The notes: generated by a model not told the origin, from the sequence alone. A stretch of DNA of 64,000 nt from Flammulina velutipes (GCA_011800155.1 CM022375.1:930001-994000), one strand, 5' to 3'. Shown: positions 34,895 through 46,825, numbered from the stretch's first letter. Translations and numbers: made by a program.

Positions 34895-35867
34895 GGCTAC
34901 GAAGGAGGTCTAATTGATTCCGAAAATCGGCTGTGTTCAACTGCAGAGGCTTCGGGAGCGTTTCTGACTAACTGGCCACTGCGGAAGCGGCCAGTCGTTG
35001 AGACACGAATTGGACACTGCGGAAGCGTCCAACCGATGTCCAGAAGGGCGATGTCCAGAAGGGCGGTAAACGAGTTGGTGGTCGTGGTGGTCAAAATGGT
35101 GAAATCGGACCGAGTCTGCACTGCCACTACCTCGGTCTCTTCGCTGCCTCCTGCTGTCATAACACCCTTTGCTGGACATTATACCGGTGAGTGTAAACCC
35201 TCTATGAGCGTGAAAATTAACTCACTGTCCTCTCTTTCTATTTTGCAGTTGCCAGTTACTTAGGCAGCACGTTGGACCCGTTCCTGTGCAGCCTTCGCAT
35301 GTTGGATCTGTTCCTATGCGCTATGGACACATGTTTCCGTAATGTGTGTCCATAGAAGTAATATACTGGCAAAGGAATGTCTCTACTAGATTTTCGTTGC
35401 CTCTTGGATGTTACCTCTGCACCGGTTGCCAAACGATATCAACGCCACACTGCCGTTGGACTGGATTTGCCTCCCACTATTCGCGTGACACGCAACAGTC
35501 TGGCGACTTGACCCAACGACTCAGGGCTTCTACTATTCCATGGAACATCGAATCGCCTCGCCCTACAGACACAACCCCGCGCCTGTGCCAGTGACCTAGC
35601 CACTATCTCCATTTTGGCAGTGAGCGGTGAGTCATTGGCAAAAACCGTGTGCTTCACGGTTCTCTCGGGCTCATAACTGACGATTCTTGATTGTAGATAC
35701 TTCTCCACCACAGGATATCACCACAATCATCGCTCGTACTACCACCGAGCCATCGATAACTCTCGCGCTGCCCGTCAACCCATCTGTCCATCTGTCCATC
35801 CCTTCATCGCATTTGTTCCTCTCCATCCTCATTTTCCACTGGACTCGCCTCCTTACCGGTCGAAACC
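34895..35867. other. leader/promoter region of the Plavaka transposase
   Basis: No gene. Small tandem duplications are visible near 34978-35066: two GCGGAAGCG-containing copies and two adjacent copies of GATGTCCAGAAGGGC. Intron-like GT...AG stretches upstream of the ATG (for example 35188-35248 and 35626-35696) suggest a spliced 5' leader. Confidence 0.4.
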
Positions 35868-38800
35868 ATGGCGTCTCAGAGCACTGGGTTTCGCTGCGAA
35901 AACCCCATGTGTACCATTACATTCGCAACGTATGGCCATATGCGCAGTCATTTGAAGCAGGCGGAGTCCTGCAAATGGTGGCCAAGTCACGCGAAGGAGG
36001 CTGCAGCGAAGCTCATACAACCACTTCCACCAACTGTCGTTGCAGGGTCTATTCACGACATGACCATGGCGTATTGGGAGGACGGCGCCGAGACGTACGT
36101 CCTGGAGAACGACGACGACTTCCTGGGGAACGACAAGGAGGAGGAGGAGGACGAGGACGAGAAGGACGAGGAGGAGGAGGAGGACAAGGAGGAGGACGAG
36201 GAGGAGGAGAAGATTGTTGGCCCGTCCCCTGAACTTCTCCGGGAGCTGATGGAGATGCATGACCCAGAGGACTTTTTCGAAGTGGTGCTTCCTGATGCTG
36301 CTGTCGGGGAGGCAGGTCCAGGACCATCGACTCTTCGTGCGCGACTCAATCGAATGCTAGGGAGTCGACAGCGTTACCTTGACGACAGCGAAGGCGGGAA
36401 CGAAGAAGATGGTCGAGTCGTCGTAGAGCATCCAAAAGGGGGTGCTGTTATCAAAATGGCGCGTACACTACATGAGCGATGGGCCGCCCTATTTGGGACA
36501 ACGGGACTTCCTGGGTCTACGGACACGAAGATGGATGGCAGCGGCGAGGCTGACGTCCCCGACTTCAACGTATATCATCCCTTTGCCTCTAAGTTGGACT
36601 GGGAGATCGCGGAGTGGATGGTGGAGGATGGTATAGGCCACAGTTCCTTCAATCGATTATTAGGCATAGACGGGGTATGAGTTTCATCTATACTGCTACT
36701 GATAACGCTGACGCCTTTGCAGGTGAAGGAAAAACTTGGGCTTTCGTATTCCAATACAAAAGGTTTACACAAAAACCTAGACGAGATACCTCGACGCGCT
36801 GGAATGTGGCACACCAAACATATAACGTTTCCTGATCGTCCAGACGATCCCTTCATCCTTCGCCATCGCGACCTCTTGGAGGCGATCCGTAGCCTTTGGG
36901 GTGATCCCAAGCTCGCGAAGTACCTTGTGTACAAACCTAAACAGCTTTTCACCGACCAGGAGCGGAAAACACGGATAATCAACGAAATGTGGACTGCCGA
37001 CTGGTGGTGGAAGGTCCAGGTATATATATTATCTAGTTATCAGAGCGTCATGACTAATTTTTGAGTAGGACCTATTGCCCAAAACGCATACTTTGGGGGC
37101 GCTCATTGTCTCTACCGATAAAACGCAACTTACACAATTTTCTGGGAGCAAACAAGCATATCCAGTGTATCTTACCCTTGGCAATATCCCTAACCGTCTT
37201 CGCCGTAAGCCCTCCGAGCAGGCCTGTATACTTATCGGTTATCTGCCCGTCGAAAAAGTCACTCGAGGGCATCTCTCCAAGGTTGAGGTCTCCGCTCGCT
37301 ATCGATGTCTCTTTCACGCTGCGATGAGCGTGCTATTCGAGCCACTGAAAGAAGCTGGGATCAAGGGTGTCGAGATGACCAGTGGGGATGGTGTGGTTCG
37401 CATCGTCCATCCGATCCTCGCAGCCTATGTCGCAGACTACCCGGAGCAGTGTCTAGTCACTTGCTCCAAGTACGGCACATGCCCGAAGTGCGTGGCGGGC
37501 GCGACTGAATTGGATAGCGATGACAGTTTCCCCCGTCGAACACCCAAGAGCACTTTGGACGCCATGGCGAAAGCAAAGGAGTCGACGACGTCTCGTACTG
37601 CTTACATCAAGGCCTGCAACATACAGAACGTCAACGGAACTGTGCCGTCCCCGTTTTGGGATGGCCTCCCTTATACAAACATCCATCTTTCGCAAACACC
37701 AGACGTTCTTCATCAACTGTACCAGGGGGTTCTCAGACACTTGCTGGAGTGGTGCCAGACTCTGATGACAGAGGCAGAGCTGGACCGTCGTATTCGTTGC
37801 TTGCCACCTGCGTTAGGTGTGCGACACTTCAAGAATGGTATAAGCGCACTCTCGCAGATCAGTGGGACGGAACGGAAGAACATGGGAAAGATACTTCTGG
37901 GTTGTGTGGCGGACGAATTGGATGCTCGAGCAGTGACGGCCTGCAGAGCCATTCTGGATTTCATCTACCTAGCGCAATACCCGACACACGATGACGAAAC
38001 TCTTGGTTACATGGACAACGCACTTGCTATGTGGCGGCAGAACAAAACCTACTTCGTGGATGTCGGAATCCGCGACGACTTCAACATACCGAAATTCCAT
38101 TCCCTTTGCCACTATGTCGAGATGATTCGTCTTTTCGGTACAACGAACAACTTCAACACGGAGATGTTTGAGCGTCTCCATATCGACTACTCAAAGAAGG
38201 GATGGCGCGCGTCCAATAGGCGGGATGAATTTCCGCAGATGACAGAATGGGTTACTCGCAAGGAGAGTGTACATGGTTTCAGGAACTACCTTGAATGGAT
38301 CTCGGAGCAGCTGGGTGAGTTCGTTTTCCTTTGACATATCAAGTAAACTTCAATTCATTTTTCTCCAGCCAAAAAGTCTATTGCTCCTGTTGCAACGTCG
38401 TCGTCCAGTGATGCAACAACTGCTCTTCCCGCCAAACCAAAGCAGGACGCGCCAGATGACACGGAAGTCGTTCAGCAACAGAGTTTTTCGAGCCCCTACC
38501 AGTTTATCAAGATATCCAAGACCCCAAGTTCTCCGAAAAAGCTACTAGGCACTATTGCTCGACAGCATGGTGTTCCCGACTTCGCAATCAACCTTCGTGA
38601 CTACGTCAATGGAACCGAGCAGCTCCTAGCAAAGACACCCATTGTCTACGACCCCTTACCCTTCCAGCGCATTGATGTCTTCCATTCTTTTAAATTCACT
38701 CGCGAAGGTCTCTTGGACGATACACTAGAGAAAGACTGGGTCCGCGCATCACCTGTTGATGATGGTCGCTTCGATACTGTAGTCGTGCTTACTGGCGACG

Positions 38801-39250
38801 ATGCAGAGTCCACTGGATTGGATGGTTCGTAACTATTGTGTCATTTTCTTGTCATTTTATTAACTTTCCGCAGGGACACGTATTGGACGTATTCGTATCA
38901 TCTTCAAGATCCCAAGCGTGATACGGTTGAAGGGGGAAGACATGCCAACACCGTCATATTGGCCCAAAGTCCCCCTCGCGTATGTCGAATGGTTCACAAA
39001 ACCGAACTTGACAGCACGCTCAGCAAACATTCACAATATGCCATCAATTTCGAAGGATTTGAGGAATGGTAAACCCGTCTGGTCTATTGTCCCGCTGGGG
39101 AATATTCGTCAATCCTGTATGCTTATTCCTGACTTTAACAAGACGCCGTCCAGTATATGGGACACAGACGAACCTATCTTAGATACCTGTACTCACTTTC
39201 GCATTAATAACTGGCAGAGTCTTTATTCATATCAGACTATATACTTGTAG
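35868..39250 (+). CDS. Plavaka transposase, five exons, apparently intact
   Basis: Exons 35868-36674, 36723-37019, 37069-38314, 38369-38824 and 38874-39250. All are GT-AG and phase-consistent, for about 1060 residues without internal stops. The N-terminus has a zinc-finger-like block (FRCENPMCTITFATYGHMRSH), then an extremely acidic Glu/Asp stretch (about residues 80-120). The catalytic part contains GYLPVEKVTRGHLSKVEVSA, MTSGDGVVRIVHPILAAYVAD, a CSKYGTCPKC knuckle, PDVLHQLYQGVLRHLLEWC, GTERKNM, FNIPKFHSLCHYVEMIRLFG and NTEMFERLHIDYSKKG. These are hallmarks of the Plavaka clade of CACTA-like DDE transposases of agaricomycetes. It is transcribed toward the right terminal repeat, 362 bases away. 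It would move its own unit and perhaps the 1.46-kb elements. Confidence 0.85.
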
Positions 39251-39611
39251 ATTACCACTTGCATAATACTTTACTATGAATCTATTTGTGTTAATAAGAT
39301 GACTACTGAAACCATTGAACCTGGAAACCATAGAGTTCACTGTAAGCTAACCATGGTATACTTAAGTCTTTGATGTGAGGTCAAGTAACTTCTGGCTGTC
39401 CAAGGTATACTTAAGTTGGAGATAGCAGTTGATTGAACTTGAGATATCTTGGGTCTACTGAAGGTACATGTTGTAGCTATACTGACTTGCAGATAACTAA
39501 GGTATACTTAGGAATACCTAGGTTATATAGGTCTACGAGGTCTGTTAGGTCTATCAGGTTAACCGAGGCCTGCATATAGTTTGACATTGCAGTATAGTTA
39601 GACCTACTGGC
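39251..39611. repeat. right subterminal region of the Plavaka unit
   Basis: Non-coding, with repeated GGTATACTTAAG / GTATACTTAG words, AACCTAGGTAT-like complements and GGTCTA tracts, echoing the left subterminal region and the ACTTAAGTT words of the 1.46-kb elements. Confidence 0.55.
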
Positions 39612-39640
39612 AACCAAGGCCAGGAGGGCGTTTCCTGATG
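39612..39640 (-). repeat. Plavaka right terminal inverted repeat
   Basis: Ends ...CGTTTCCTGATG, followed by GG. Inverted match to 25501-25529 with one mismatch. Confidence 0.8.
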
Positions 39641-40570
39641 GGGCTTAGGGCTCGGGGTTATCAAGATAGTTAGAGGTTGAATTGTGGAAGTCAGAATGGT
39701 ATTCGTCTGTGGCGTAGCATTAGGTTGATTATGTTGGTAAATAGGACTTGGTTGTGAAATTTATAAAGGCGCCGGACCGGGGCCGCACTTATGATGATGT
39801 CATCACTTTGGACTTGGGTTGTTTTAATGTTTCGTGTACGATACGACACAAATGAATGTATTTGGCTACGAAGCGGTACATAGACTCTTTGAAGGTAAGT
39901 CTAGCAAGTAAAAGTATAATTGTTTATCCCGACAGTGAGCTGATACGACCCCGAGCGCTCATTTACAGTTGTTTGGGGAAGACCTGATCTGCTACATATA
40001 CAGAGATAGTGTAGTTCTGCTATACATATTGTACGGCGCCACAATCAAGGGGATAACACACGGGATCAATGCATATTAGGTGGCGCACGAATTGGCGCAA
40101 GCGAAATGCGGCGCTGAGGTTGGATCTGTGGCAAGGTTTACTTTGCATTACTGCTTTCAATGGGGATATAGAAAAATGGACGCGCGCCACCATTCAACAG
40201 GACGGCAAGCCACGTGGTTGACAGCTTTTTACAGGTATGAGCTTGAGAAGGCCGTGTAATGTTTATGTATATTGACTTACCGTAGGCGTATTAGAGAATT
40301 ATTGGCGCATGGACAACGGTACAGTGCGCCACATTATGGATGTGCGGACCGAGGGCTACCGGGCTGGGACGGCATGTGTAGCGGGACGGCAGTTGCCGTT
40401 GAATCCGACCCAAAACAATTCTACGGGATTGACGGGGTGCCTGGAGTACCGCCGGGCGGGTCCATAGGCGGGATAAGCTGAGTAATCCCGCGGGCCAGGC
40501 TTATCACCTGATCCCCGGTAGGGATAGATCCCTCCATATACCATTTGCATGTGGGGATAAACCCCCCCAC
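39641..40570. other. flank to the right of the Plavaka unit, no gene seen
   Basis: The first bases would have supplied the original C-terminus and stop (near 39675) of the gene at 22868. The remainder is non-coding. A 69-codon plus-strand frame at 40272-40481 has no motif. Confidence 0.45.
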
Positions 40571-40659
40571 TTTTGGCTCTAGAGTACAGCTATGGCTCAG
40601 CTGTCGGATCTAGCCAAAGGTCAGATAGAGATAATATACATAAGAAACTACTCACTTTC

Positions 40660-42552
40660 CCCAACGCTTGTCAAATCGGTACAGCTTCAGCAGCAACTTT
40701 GTTGAGATCTACGTATTGCGAGAAAAAGTCAACATCATCTTCATCACCCTCATGCATTTCGTCGTCGTCGTCCTTATCATGCTGCATGATGTCCCGCAAT
40801 ATCTCCTTCTCCTCCTCATCAAACTCCACTTCTTCACCTCGACCAAGACGCTCAAGATCGTCGACAGTAATGTCCCCATCTTCCCCGTTATCTCGCTTCG
40901 GAGGGTCGAAGAGGCGTAGAAAGGCTTTGGCGACAAGATTGATTGTGTGTGCAAAGCAGCGCACACGTCGTTTCTCCCCCATGAAGCTGACGATACGCTT
41001 CGCCAACTCCGTAACCAAGGTGTCGTTGTTGCTAGCACTGTCGCCAGTTACTCCTAGCACCTATTTGGGTTTAACAATACGTCCCTTGGAAAGCGAACAA
41101 TGAGGAAATGTACCTTGTGATCAATCCCAAACTCTACTAGGACCTTAGCGAACTCGAACGCCATATTTTCGCCTGAGTGAGACTATAGAATGTGTAAGGA
41201 GTTGTCAAGACGAAGGAAAAGTATAAGTACCTTTGGAATCTCCAAAAAATCCAGCAGGAAGCACATGGCTTGCCCATTGATAATAACATGTATTGTAATC
41301 GCCATATAGGCGTAGAAGTTGGGGGACGTCCAGCAGTCTGTAGCAAGACTGACGTCTCCCTCATATTCCTAAAGTAGATTAGCCAGAGCCAGACCTGCCG
41401 AATAGACTGACATACCTGTAATAGATGTGCCATCTGGTTCCTCATCTCAGCGAAGACCACTTTGCAGTCGCGTGAGACTGTCGTTGGATGAGGAATACGA
41501 TAATTCGGACGCCCTGCCATCAGCAAGTTCTTCAGTGGTTGATCGCCAGCAATTTCGAACGGACGGAGCTCTTGTGACATCCAGCGAACGAATTGAGCAC
41601 TACGGCAACGTCAGTAATCAAAGTTATGTACCAGAGGTTAGATCTCACCGAGTCCCAAACTGGTCATGTTGACGGGCCTCATATACAATGTTTTTCTTTG
41701 ACTTGCCCATAAAGTCACGTATGTCAGCGTCGGGGTTCTTCAAATGGGTCTTGAGGGCCTTGCGGACATCGTCTCGAGTCGCGTCCTTGACAATGTCCTC
41801 CACGAACTTCATGCCCCAGCAAGCCTTGGCATGGCGCTGGAAATTCCCGCCACTAGACTTATCGCTCTTGCGGTTGGGGTATCGGTTGACGCTAAGGCTG
41901 CAGCCTCGCTTTGCGCAATGAAAGATCCAGACGGCTTCGTTGCCGTCTGTGCGCTCTGCACGAGGCTTCTCGAAAAACTCGTAGTATGGTGACGTCCATT
42001 TCGACGATGCGGCGTCTATGGAAACAAAGCTAAGTACATGTTTCACAAAGGAATAAGGATAACATACCCAGCTTGTCCTTATCAGAGACGTCCACCTTGG
42101 CAACGGTAGGAGTGTCATGTTCTTCCTCGAGCACCTCATCCTTGACCCCCAGAATCTCCTCGTCCTCTGGAACAGAGACAGAATTGGCAGGCGAAGGTGA
42201 CCGCGAGAGTCTGCGGAGAGCGGATGTCGCTGTAAAAAGAATGAACATTTAATCATATACAATTGCGTTCAATGAAGGACGGACCTTTCTGTTTGCCCTT
42301 CAACAGAGCACCCTTCAAACCCTTGCCAGCACTAGCAGCCAACTTGCTGGCCATCGAGCGTGCTCTCTTGGCTTCGGGATCAGCCTGAGTAACAGTCGTT
42401 GAGCGGGTGCGTTTCGAAGCGGTAGAAATATTAGACGACGATGCTGTGGAAGTGGATGATTGGGATGCGAGAGAGGTAGCAGAGATTGTTTTGGGCAGCG
42501 CCTTCACTGCACGGGAGGAGTTCGACTTGGAGCTGGAAGCCTTGGGCGCCAT
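40660..42552 (-). pseudogene. hAT transposase, N-terminal half
   Basis: Starting at the ATG at 42552, successive exon-like blocks give a Ser/Lys-rich leader, an acidic segment (VPEDEEILGVKDEV), and a BED-type zinc finger (SPYYEFFEKP, WIFHCAKRGC, NFQRHAKACWG). Then come FVRWMSQELRPFEIAGDQPL, the first catalytic Asp block VSLATDCWTSPNFYAYMAI, and VLGVTGDSASNNDTLV with VRCFAHTINLVAKAFL. It ends in a Glu/Asp-rich stretch and a stop after EAVPI near 40668. The C-terminal part (RWNST, hAT dimerisation) is absent. The missing half is of the same type as the fragment at 10296-11640, but that fragment is 29 kb away. This copy is inactive. Confidence 0.8.
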
Positions 42553-43870
42553 GGAGAGGAAGTGGGTAGATATCCAGTCTATTCACCATTTAGTACATTT
42601 TATAGAGAAATGTGGGTCTACACTTACTGGCCAAAGAAATCAAGCTCCGTGTACTAGCAATCGATAACGACTGCGTTTAGACACAATTATTGCGCCTTGG
42701 AGGAGCGAGGCCCGCTGATGAGGAGCGATAAAGGTAGGAAAGTGCAGCATGTTTACAGATGAGAGACGATAAATACTGAATTAAAAATAGAAGCAGTCAT
42801 GTAACGTAGGTATCAGGAAACGAGGTGGGTATAGGGCAGTGCCCAGGAGAAAAAGTCAGACCAGGTGTACTGATATGAAGCGATAAACTACAAATTTCCA
42901 ATAGAAGCGGTCATGGCAGGACGAGAAAGTAGGTATAGCGCGGCGCCCAGAATATTGACTACGAGCGAACCAGCGGTATAATAGATAAGAATAATAATAA
43001 GTCTACACATTTCTTATTTTGGACGAGATCTAGATGCAGAGTAAGCAGCAGCGCTACAGTACGCAGAGGGGCGGGGCTCACCTTAACGGTCTTGTTGCTG
43101 CCCGGTGAGGCCAGTGTCAAAGGGCGGAATAAGTCCACCACTCAACCCACGCATCGGGGTTGTCGACACTGGCCACATTGGTGATTCAGGCTGTAGAATT
43201 AGTTAGATATTACTGAAGGAAAGGAAATGAGATTGACTTACAATCCAGTACCAGTTGGTGGTGCCGAGTCCAAGGAATCGCGAATAGCGCCACACAGCAA
43301 GATAAAACTCGACTATGTGGGCAGCGATGGATATCCGAGCACATCGAGATAAAACTCGATGGCCAACGAGGCAGAAAAGCGCTGGCGTCGAGATAAAACT
43401 CGGCACCAGGCAACGACGAGTCGGTGAAGCAAAAAGTGGGCGGGGGATTGTGGTGGTAAGGAGCAAGGACCTTAAGCGCCAACTTGCTGTTGCTTGTTTG
43501 GCAACAGCATTAGTTTAGCGCCAGGTGATCGTCCTTCTCATCCATCACCACACCCATATCCCACTCTTTCTACTGTTCGCGTCACTGTTGAGAACATCTG
43601 AGTTTTACCTCGACGTTGTCTTCATTTCCTATCCAGCCTTTTCGATTTTTACATCGAATACTTCGGGCAATATCAAGCAATTGTCTTATACGACGTTGGC
43701 TTCCTCACCTTGGCTCGACGTGACACGGACGTTCTTGCAGAACATATCTACTTCAGGTGAGTTGCTTCCTACATGCTGTAAAACATGCTCCTAACAGCAG
43801 GCAATAGCCTCATCCCAACGTTCAAGCTCCCTTCCTCGCCCACCTACTTTCCAACGGACACAAGTAGGTC
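42553..43870. other. intergenic, probably hAT flank plus unknown sequence
   Basis: No gene is supported. Contains a cluster of a GAGATAAAACTCG motif (see separate entry). Confidence 0.4.
43295..43404. repeat. three spaced copies of (G)AGATAAAACTCG
   Basis: Copies near 43300, 43350 and 43390. Two are extended to TCGAGATAAAACTCGA-like near-palindromes. A related inverted GAGTTTTACCTCGA lies near 43600. Confidence 0.5.
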
Positions 43871-44290
43871 CACCCTATAACCTACTAATAACTAGATAAA
43901 CCCTTATAGTGACGGGGACCAACAACTAGTTGCTGGCCGTCACTACGGGGTAATAGGTCAGGTAGCTAGATTTGGCTGGGGCGGGGCGGGATCTACTGGT
44001 ACGGCTAGGGGGTCGGTACGGGGATATACTGGGATGGCGCGCTACGGGTAGGTAGGTACGGGGCTGGGGCAGCCAGGTGTGGCACACCGGAGCAATCAGT
44101 CAGGGAAAACAGATCAATCATTACCGCGGGGATGGGGGAATCAGCCGGGACGCTATTGAAGCGTGGCGTCATCCGGAACCAGGGACCGGATCCGTGGGCC
44201 AATATTGATGGACCACCGGGAGCGGGTCCCAGCGTATTGCGCCACGCTTCCAAATCAGGACCTGCGGACTGGGGGTAAAAGCAAAAAAGT
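43871..44290. repeat. hairpin-ended repeat, copy 1
   Basis: Shares CCTACTAATAACTAG and a 39-nt imperfect hairpin (43907-43945; outer stem TAGTGACGG/CCGTCACTA) with 59672-59760 and 63095-63183, followed by similar GGCTGGGGCGGG-rich sequence. The element ends are not resolved. A decayed copy of the Gypsy palindromic module lies at 44149-44165. Confidence 0.5.
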
Positions 44291-45200
44291 AATAATATAA
44301 AAGGGATATATATATACTATACATACGAACAGATAAATGTAAGCAATGGAACAGGATAGAAATGTGGCGCGGAATGGGGATCGGGGCGACGGGGGATGGA
44401 TGGGAGGAAGCGAAAATGGTGGGGGAGACGATAGTATATAGTAAAACGAATACAGGAGTGAAAAAATGATGGGGAAAGGAGAGGAAATGGATGAGGAGCG
44501 TCGAAAATGGTGGTGCAGCAGGATGATGGGAGCGGCAGCGGTCCAGCCACATGCGGCGCTAGCTACGAGGGTAGAGCGGCACTTGGAATCCATAATGGAA
44601 GGTGTCGACACGGTTTTGAGGTGGCGGCAGCGTAGGGTAGCGCAGGATGTTGAAAATGGTCCACTGGCGCTGGTTGCCGTGCTGCTGGCGGGCTGCACGC
44701 ATTTCTGGCGGTCGTTCGTCGTCCATAGCGCCAATAAAAAGTTGTATGGACATGCTTCGTATGAAGCAGTCGAGCGGCAAGAGTGCCAACACCGTCGCGG
44801 TAAGTGGTAGAGTCAGCATCAGTGATTCTCAGAGCCCAAGTCCAACGCCGAGATCGCCGATACTTACCATTCCTTACAATTCCTTAGTCGCGTCAATCAA
44901 TAAACCGAACGTCTCCACAATTTATATACATATATGTCCACACATAAGATTGATTACAGTAATACTCAATTGCTAATGCTCACTTACGGGTGCGCTGCAT
45001 GAAGGTTCCATTTAGCATAGAGATTGTAAAGTTTGTTAAAATTATTACCTTGGATAGCCTGGACGACGACGACGACGACTTGATAGCATGACATATCATG
45101 TGGTCTAGCGCCCATGATACGTTGATACGCCTTGTAATATTTGGATGGGCAAAGACCCCATATTTTGCGATTTGGTACAAGGCAAACCAGGCAGAATGGA
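44291..45200. other. intergenic, no gene seen
   Basis: Open frames on both strands here overlap each other and lack recognisable domains. Confidence 0.4.
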
Positions 45201-45329
45201 CATAGGAAGAAGGCATTATGGACGGAATATACCACTCCACACCAGGCTAGCAGTACGGAGAAGGTCCTTGTTACTGGGACTCATCCTTGGAACCTTGAAG
45301 TCATGCACTGGTTCAGCCAGGCAATCGAC

Positions 45330-45346
45330 CCCGCTCTCGAAGCGGG
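45330..45346. repeat. palindromic module, upstream region
   Basis: CCCGCT-CTCGA-AGCGGG: 6-bp stem, 5-base loop, non-coding. Confidence 0.8.
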
Positions 45347-46045
45347 AGGAACCTAAAACTACAATACAAGTAACTCGACTTAGGTCGATCAATAAAACCA
45401 GTACTCAGTCTTGCACCCGCCATCGTGTCGGGTACTTAGAAATAAGGATCCCACTCTTCCAAGAACAGTTCACGAACCACCCGCCACACTTGGACGGACT
45501 TAGCCACCAAAACGCAGAGGACAGAGATCGACCATCGAATCCATCAAAGGCATGTTGCGTCATGAGTCATGGTCTCAGAGGAAGTAAACCTTATTCCTGA
45601 ATCACGCTCTGACTCCCTGGATCTCATCAATATAATCCAGATCGGGCAGATCTCCCAGATCGAGCACGGAAACCCAAGTCCCTCTGTTGGATAGCATTCG
45701 GGCTCTGCATAGGAAACGCCAGAGGCACTGTAGGACCCACCTAGGAGTTGAGCCGCCAACACGACGGGCCCTATTCCTGGGCGGGGCATTATTGGAAATA
45801 AGGCCTCTCTATCGAGAAAGGAAAAACACAAGGCAACAGGGACCATGCGGGTGCTAATTGAAGGCCCGCGCGGATCGCCTGAGAATGGAGAGACACACAT
45901 GGAACAAGCATGCCAGCTGACCTTGGATCACTCAGGAGCTGTGTACCCGCGCGGTACGCCACTCCTCATTGGGTACATCCAGGACAAATACCTGGCTAAG
46001 AATGATGAAGGCCATATGGCCCAGGGCACAACGAGGTTCACGGGG

Positions 46046-46077
46046 CCCGCCAACGTGGCGGCCGCTCCTGTGGCGGG
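46046..46077. repeat. two tandem palindromic modules
   Basis: Two overlapping 17-base units (46046-46062 and 46061-46077), each with the 6-5-6 layout and imperfect outer pairs, in non-coding sequence. Confidence 0.6.
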
Positions 46078-46727
46078 TAAAATACAGTAAACCAGCTTTA
46101 GTCACGCTCTTTAGAAATACCTATATAATACGCTCGTTAGCATACTGTAAACTAGCTTAGACCCCCAGTAGACGCAGCCCACAAAGCAGTATTTACCGTC
46201 GGTTAGCTCGATAGGATTGAATAGAAGTTCTGTCACATAGGTGACTTTGAATCTGAAAGCAAAAGGAACTTAGAGCCATTGGAGCTACTTTGAGTGATTG
46301 AAGTTTAGCCATTGCCTGTGCCATCGACGTTCCCGGCGCTGTCTCAGAACAGTCATCTAACCACTTGAAAGAATCTGATTGGAAAACCCAGTCCCCGTTG
46401 AGTGTGGTTTAGACTGCAGCTAAGCTATCGTTTTGAGCCGCAGACAGAGTCCGTTGAGTCTTAGAGCACTAGATAGATACCAGGGTATCTGGACGCAGAC
46501 CTCTTAGCGTGGTTGAAGATTGATGGACCGGTTGGAGCTTTATTAAGTCTGCCTCACGCATCCCAATCGGCCTGTGACTCTTGTTGGCCTCTAGTTTTCA
46601 ACTAAAGATCAGATCCCTGTTACCCCTCGAACTTGTTGTACATTTTGAACCGTTGCAATCGAACCCCCCATACCTTCCTGAAACCCCCAAAGACCAGTTC
46701 ATCGAACTCTAAACAATTAGAAGCAGA

Positions 46728-46744
46728 CCCGCTATCGAAGCGGA
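46728..46744. repeat. palindromic module, leader region
   Basis: CCCGCT-ATCGA-AGCGGA, non-coding. The first 16 bases are identical to the copy inside the protease frame at 50565. Confidence 0.8.
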
Positions 46745-46770
46745 CTTGCATTTCCACGCCTACTTGTTAG

Positions 46771-46790
46771 TGTGTGTGTGTGTGTGTGTG
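46771..46790. repeat. (TG)10 microsatellite
   Basis: A perfect dinucleotide run of 20 bases. Confidence 0.9.
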
Positions 46791-46825
46791 ATTTGGTGGT
46801 GTTCTTTTGCACTGCACATCATATT

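Larger units (their letters stand above)
25501..39640. mobile_element. 14.14-kb Plavaka-type DNA transposon with cargo genes
   Basis: 29-bp terminal inverted repeats (25501-25529 and 39612-39640) differ at one base, and GG lies directly outside both ends (25499-25500, 39641-39642). Inside are a full-length Plavaka transposase (35868-39250, plus) and three minus-strand genes: DUF6532-like, TET/JBP-like dioxygenase and a large unknown. Both ends carry noncoding subterminal tracts rich in AACCTAGGT / GTATACTTA words. Joining the flanks after removing the unit and one GG gives an open C-terminus and a stop for the gene at 22868. A secondary insertion (31938-33400) lies within it. The unit boundary is inferred; no empty site is available in this window. 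Confidence 0.75.
45200..46821. repeat. candidate 5' LTR / upstream part of the Gypsy element
   Basis: Lies directly upstream of a primer-binding-site-like sequence and carries four copies of the same palindromic module as the Gypsy body (45330, 46046, 46061, 46728). It contains a (TG)10 tract and ends near ACATCA at 46821. However, I cannot match it to the region after pol, so it is not proven to be an LTR. Confidence 0.35.

Noticed and set aside
36049..36349. Ser/Pro-rich minus-strand frames at 36.0-36.3 kb
   Set aside because: They are the complement of the Glu/Asp-rich stretch of the Plavaka transposase.
40272..40481. Small plus-strand frame right of the Plavaka unit
   Set aside because: Short, Gly/Pro-rich from GC-rich sequence, with no motif or neighbouring exon.
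44255..44819. Overlapping frames on both strands at 44.2-44.8 kb
   Set aside because: Mutually exclusive, low-complexity, and without recognisable domain or splice structure.
45845..46090. 81-codon frame upstream of the Gypsy leader
   Set aside because: It contains two palindromic modules and lies in a probable LTR/leader region. No protein similarity was recognised.
46771..46790. TG repeat as a functional LTR boundary
   Set aside because: An ordinary microsatellite. Nothing ties it to the retrotransposon end.
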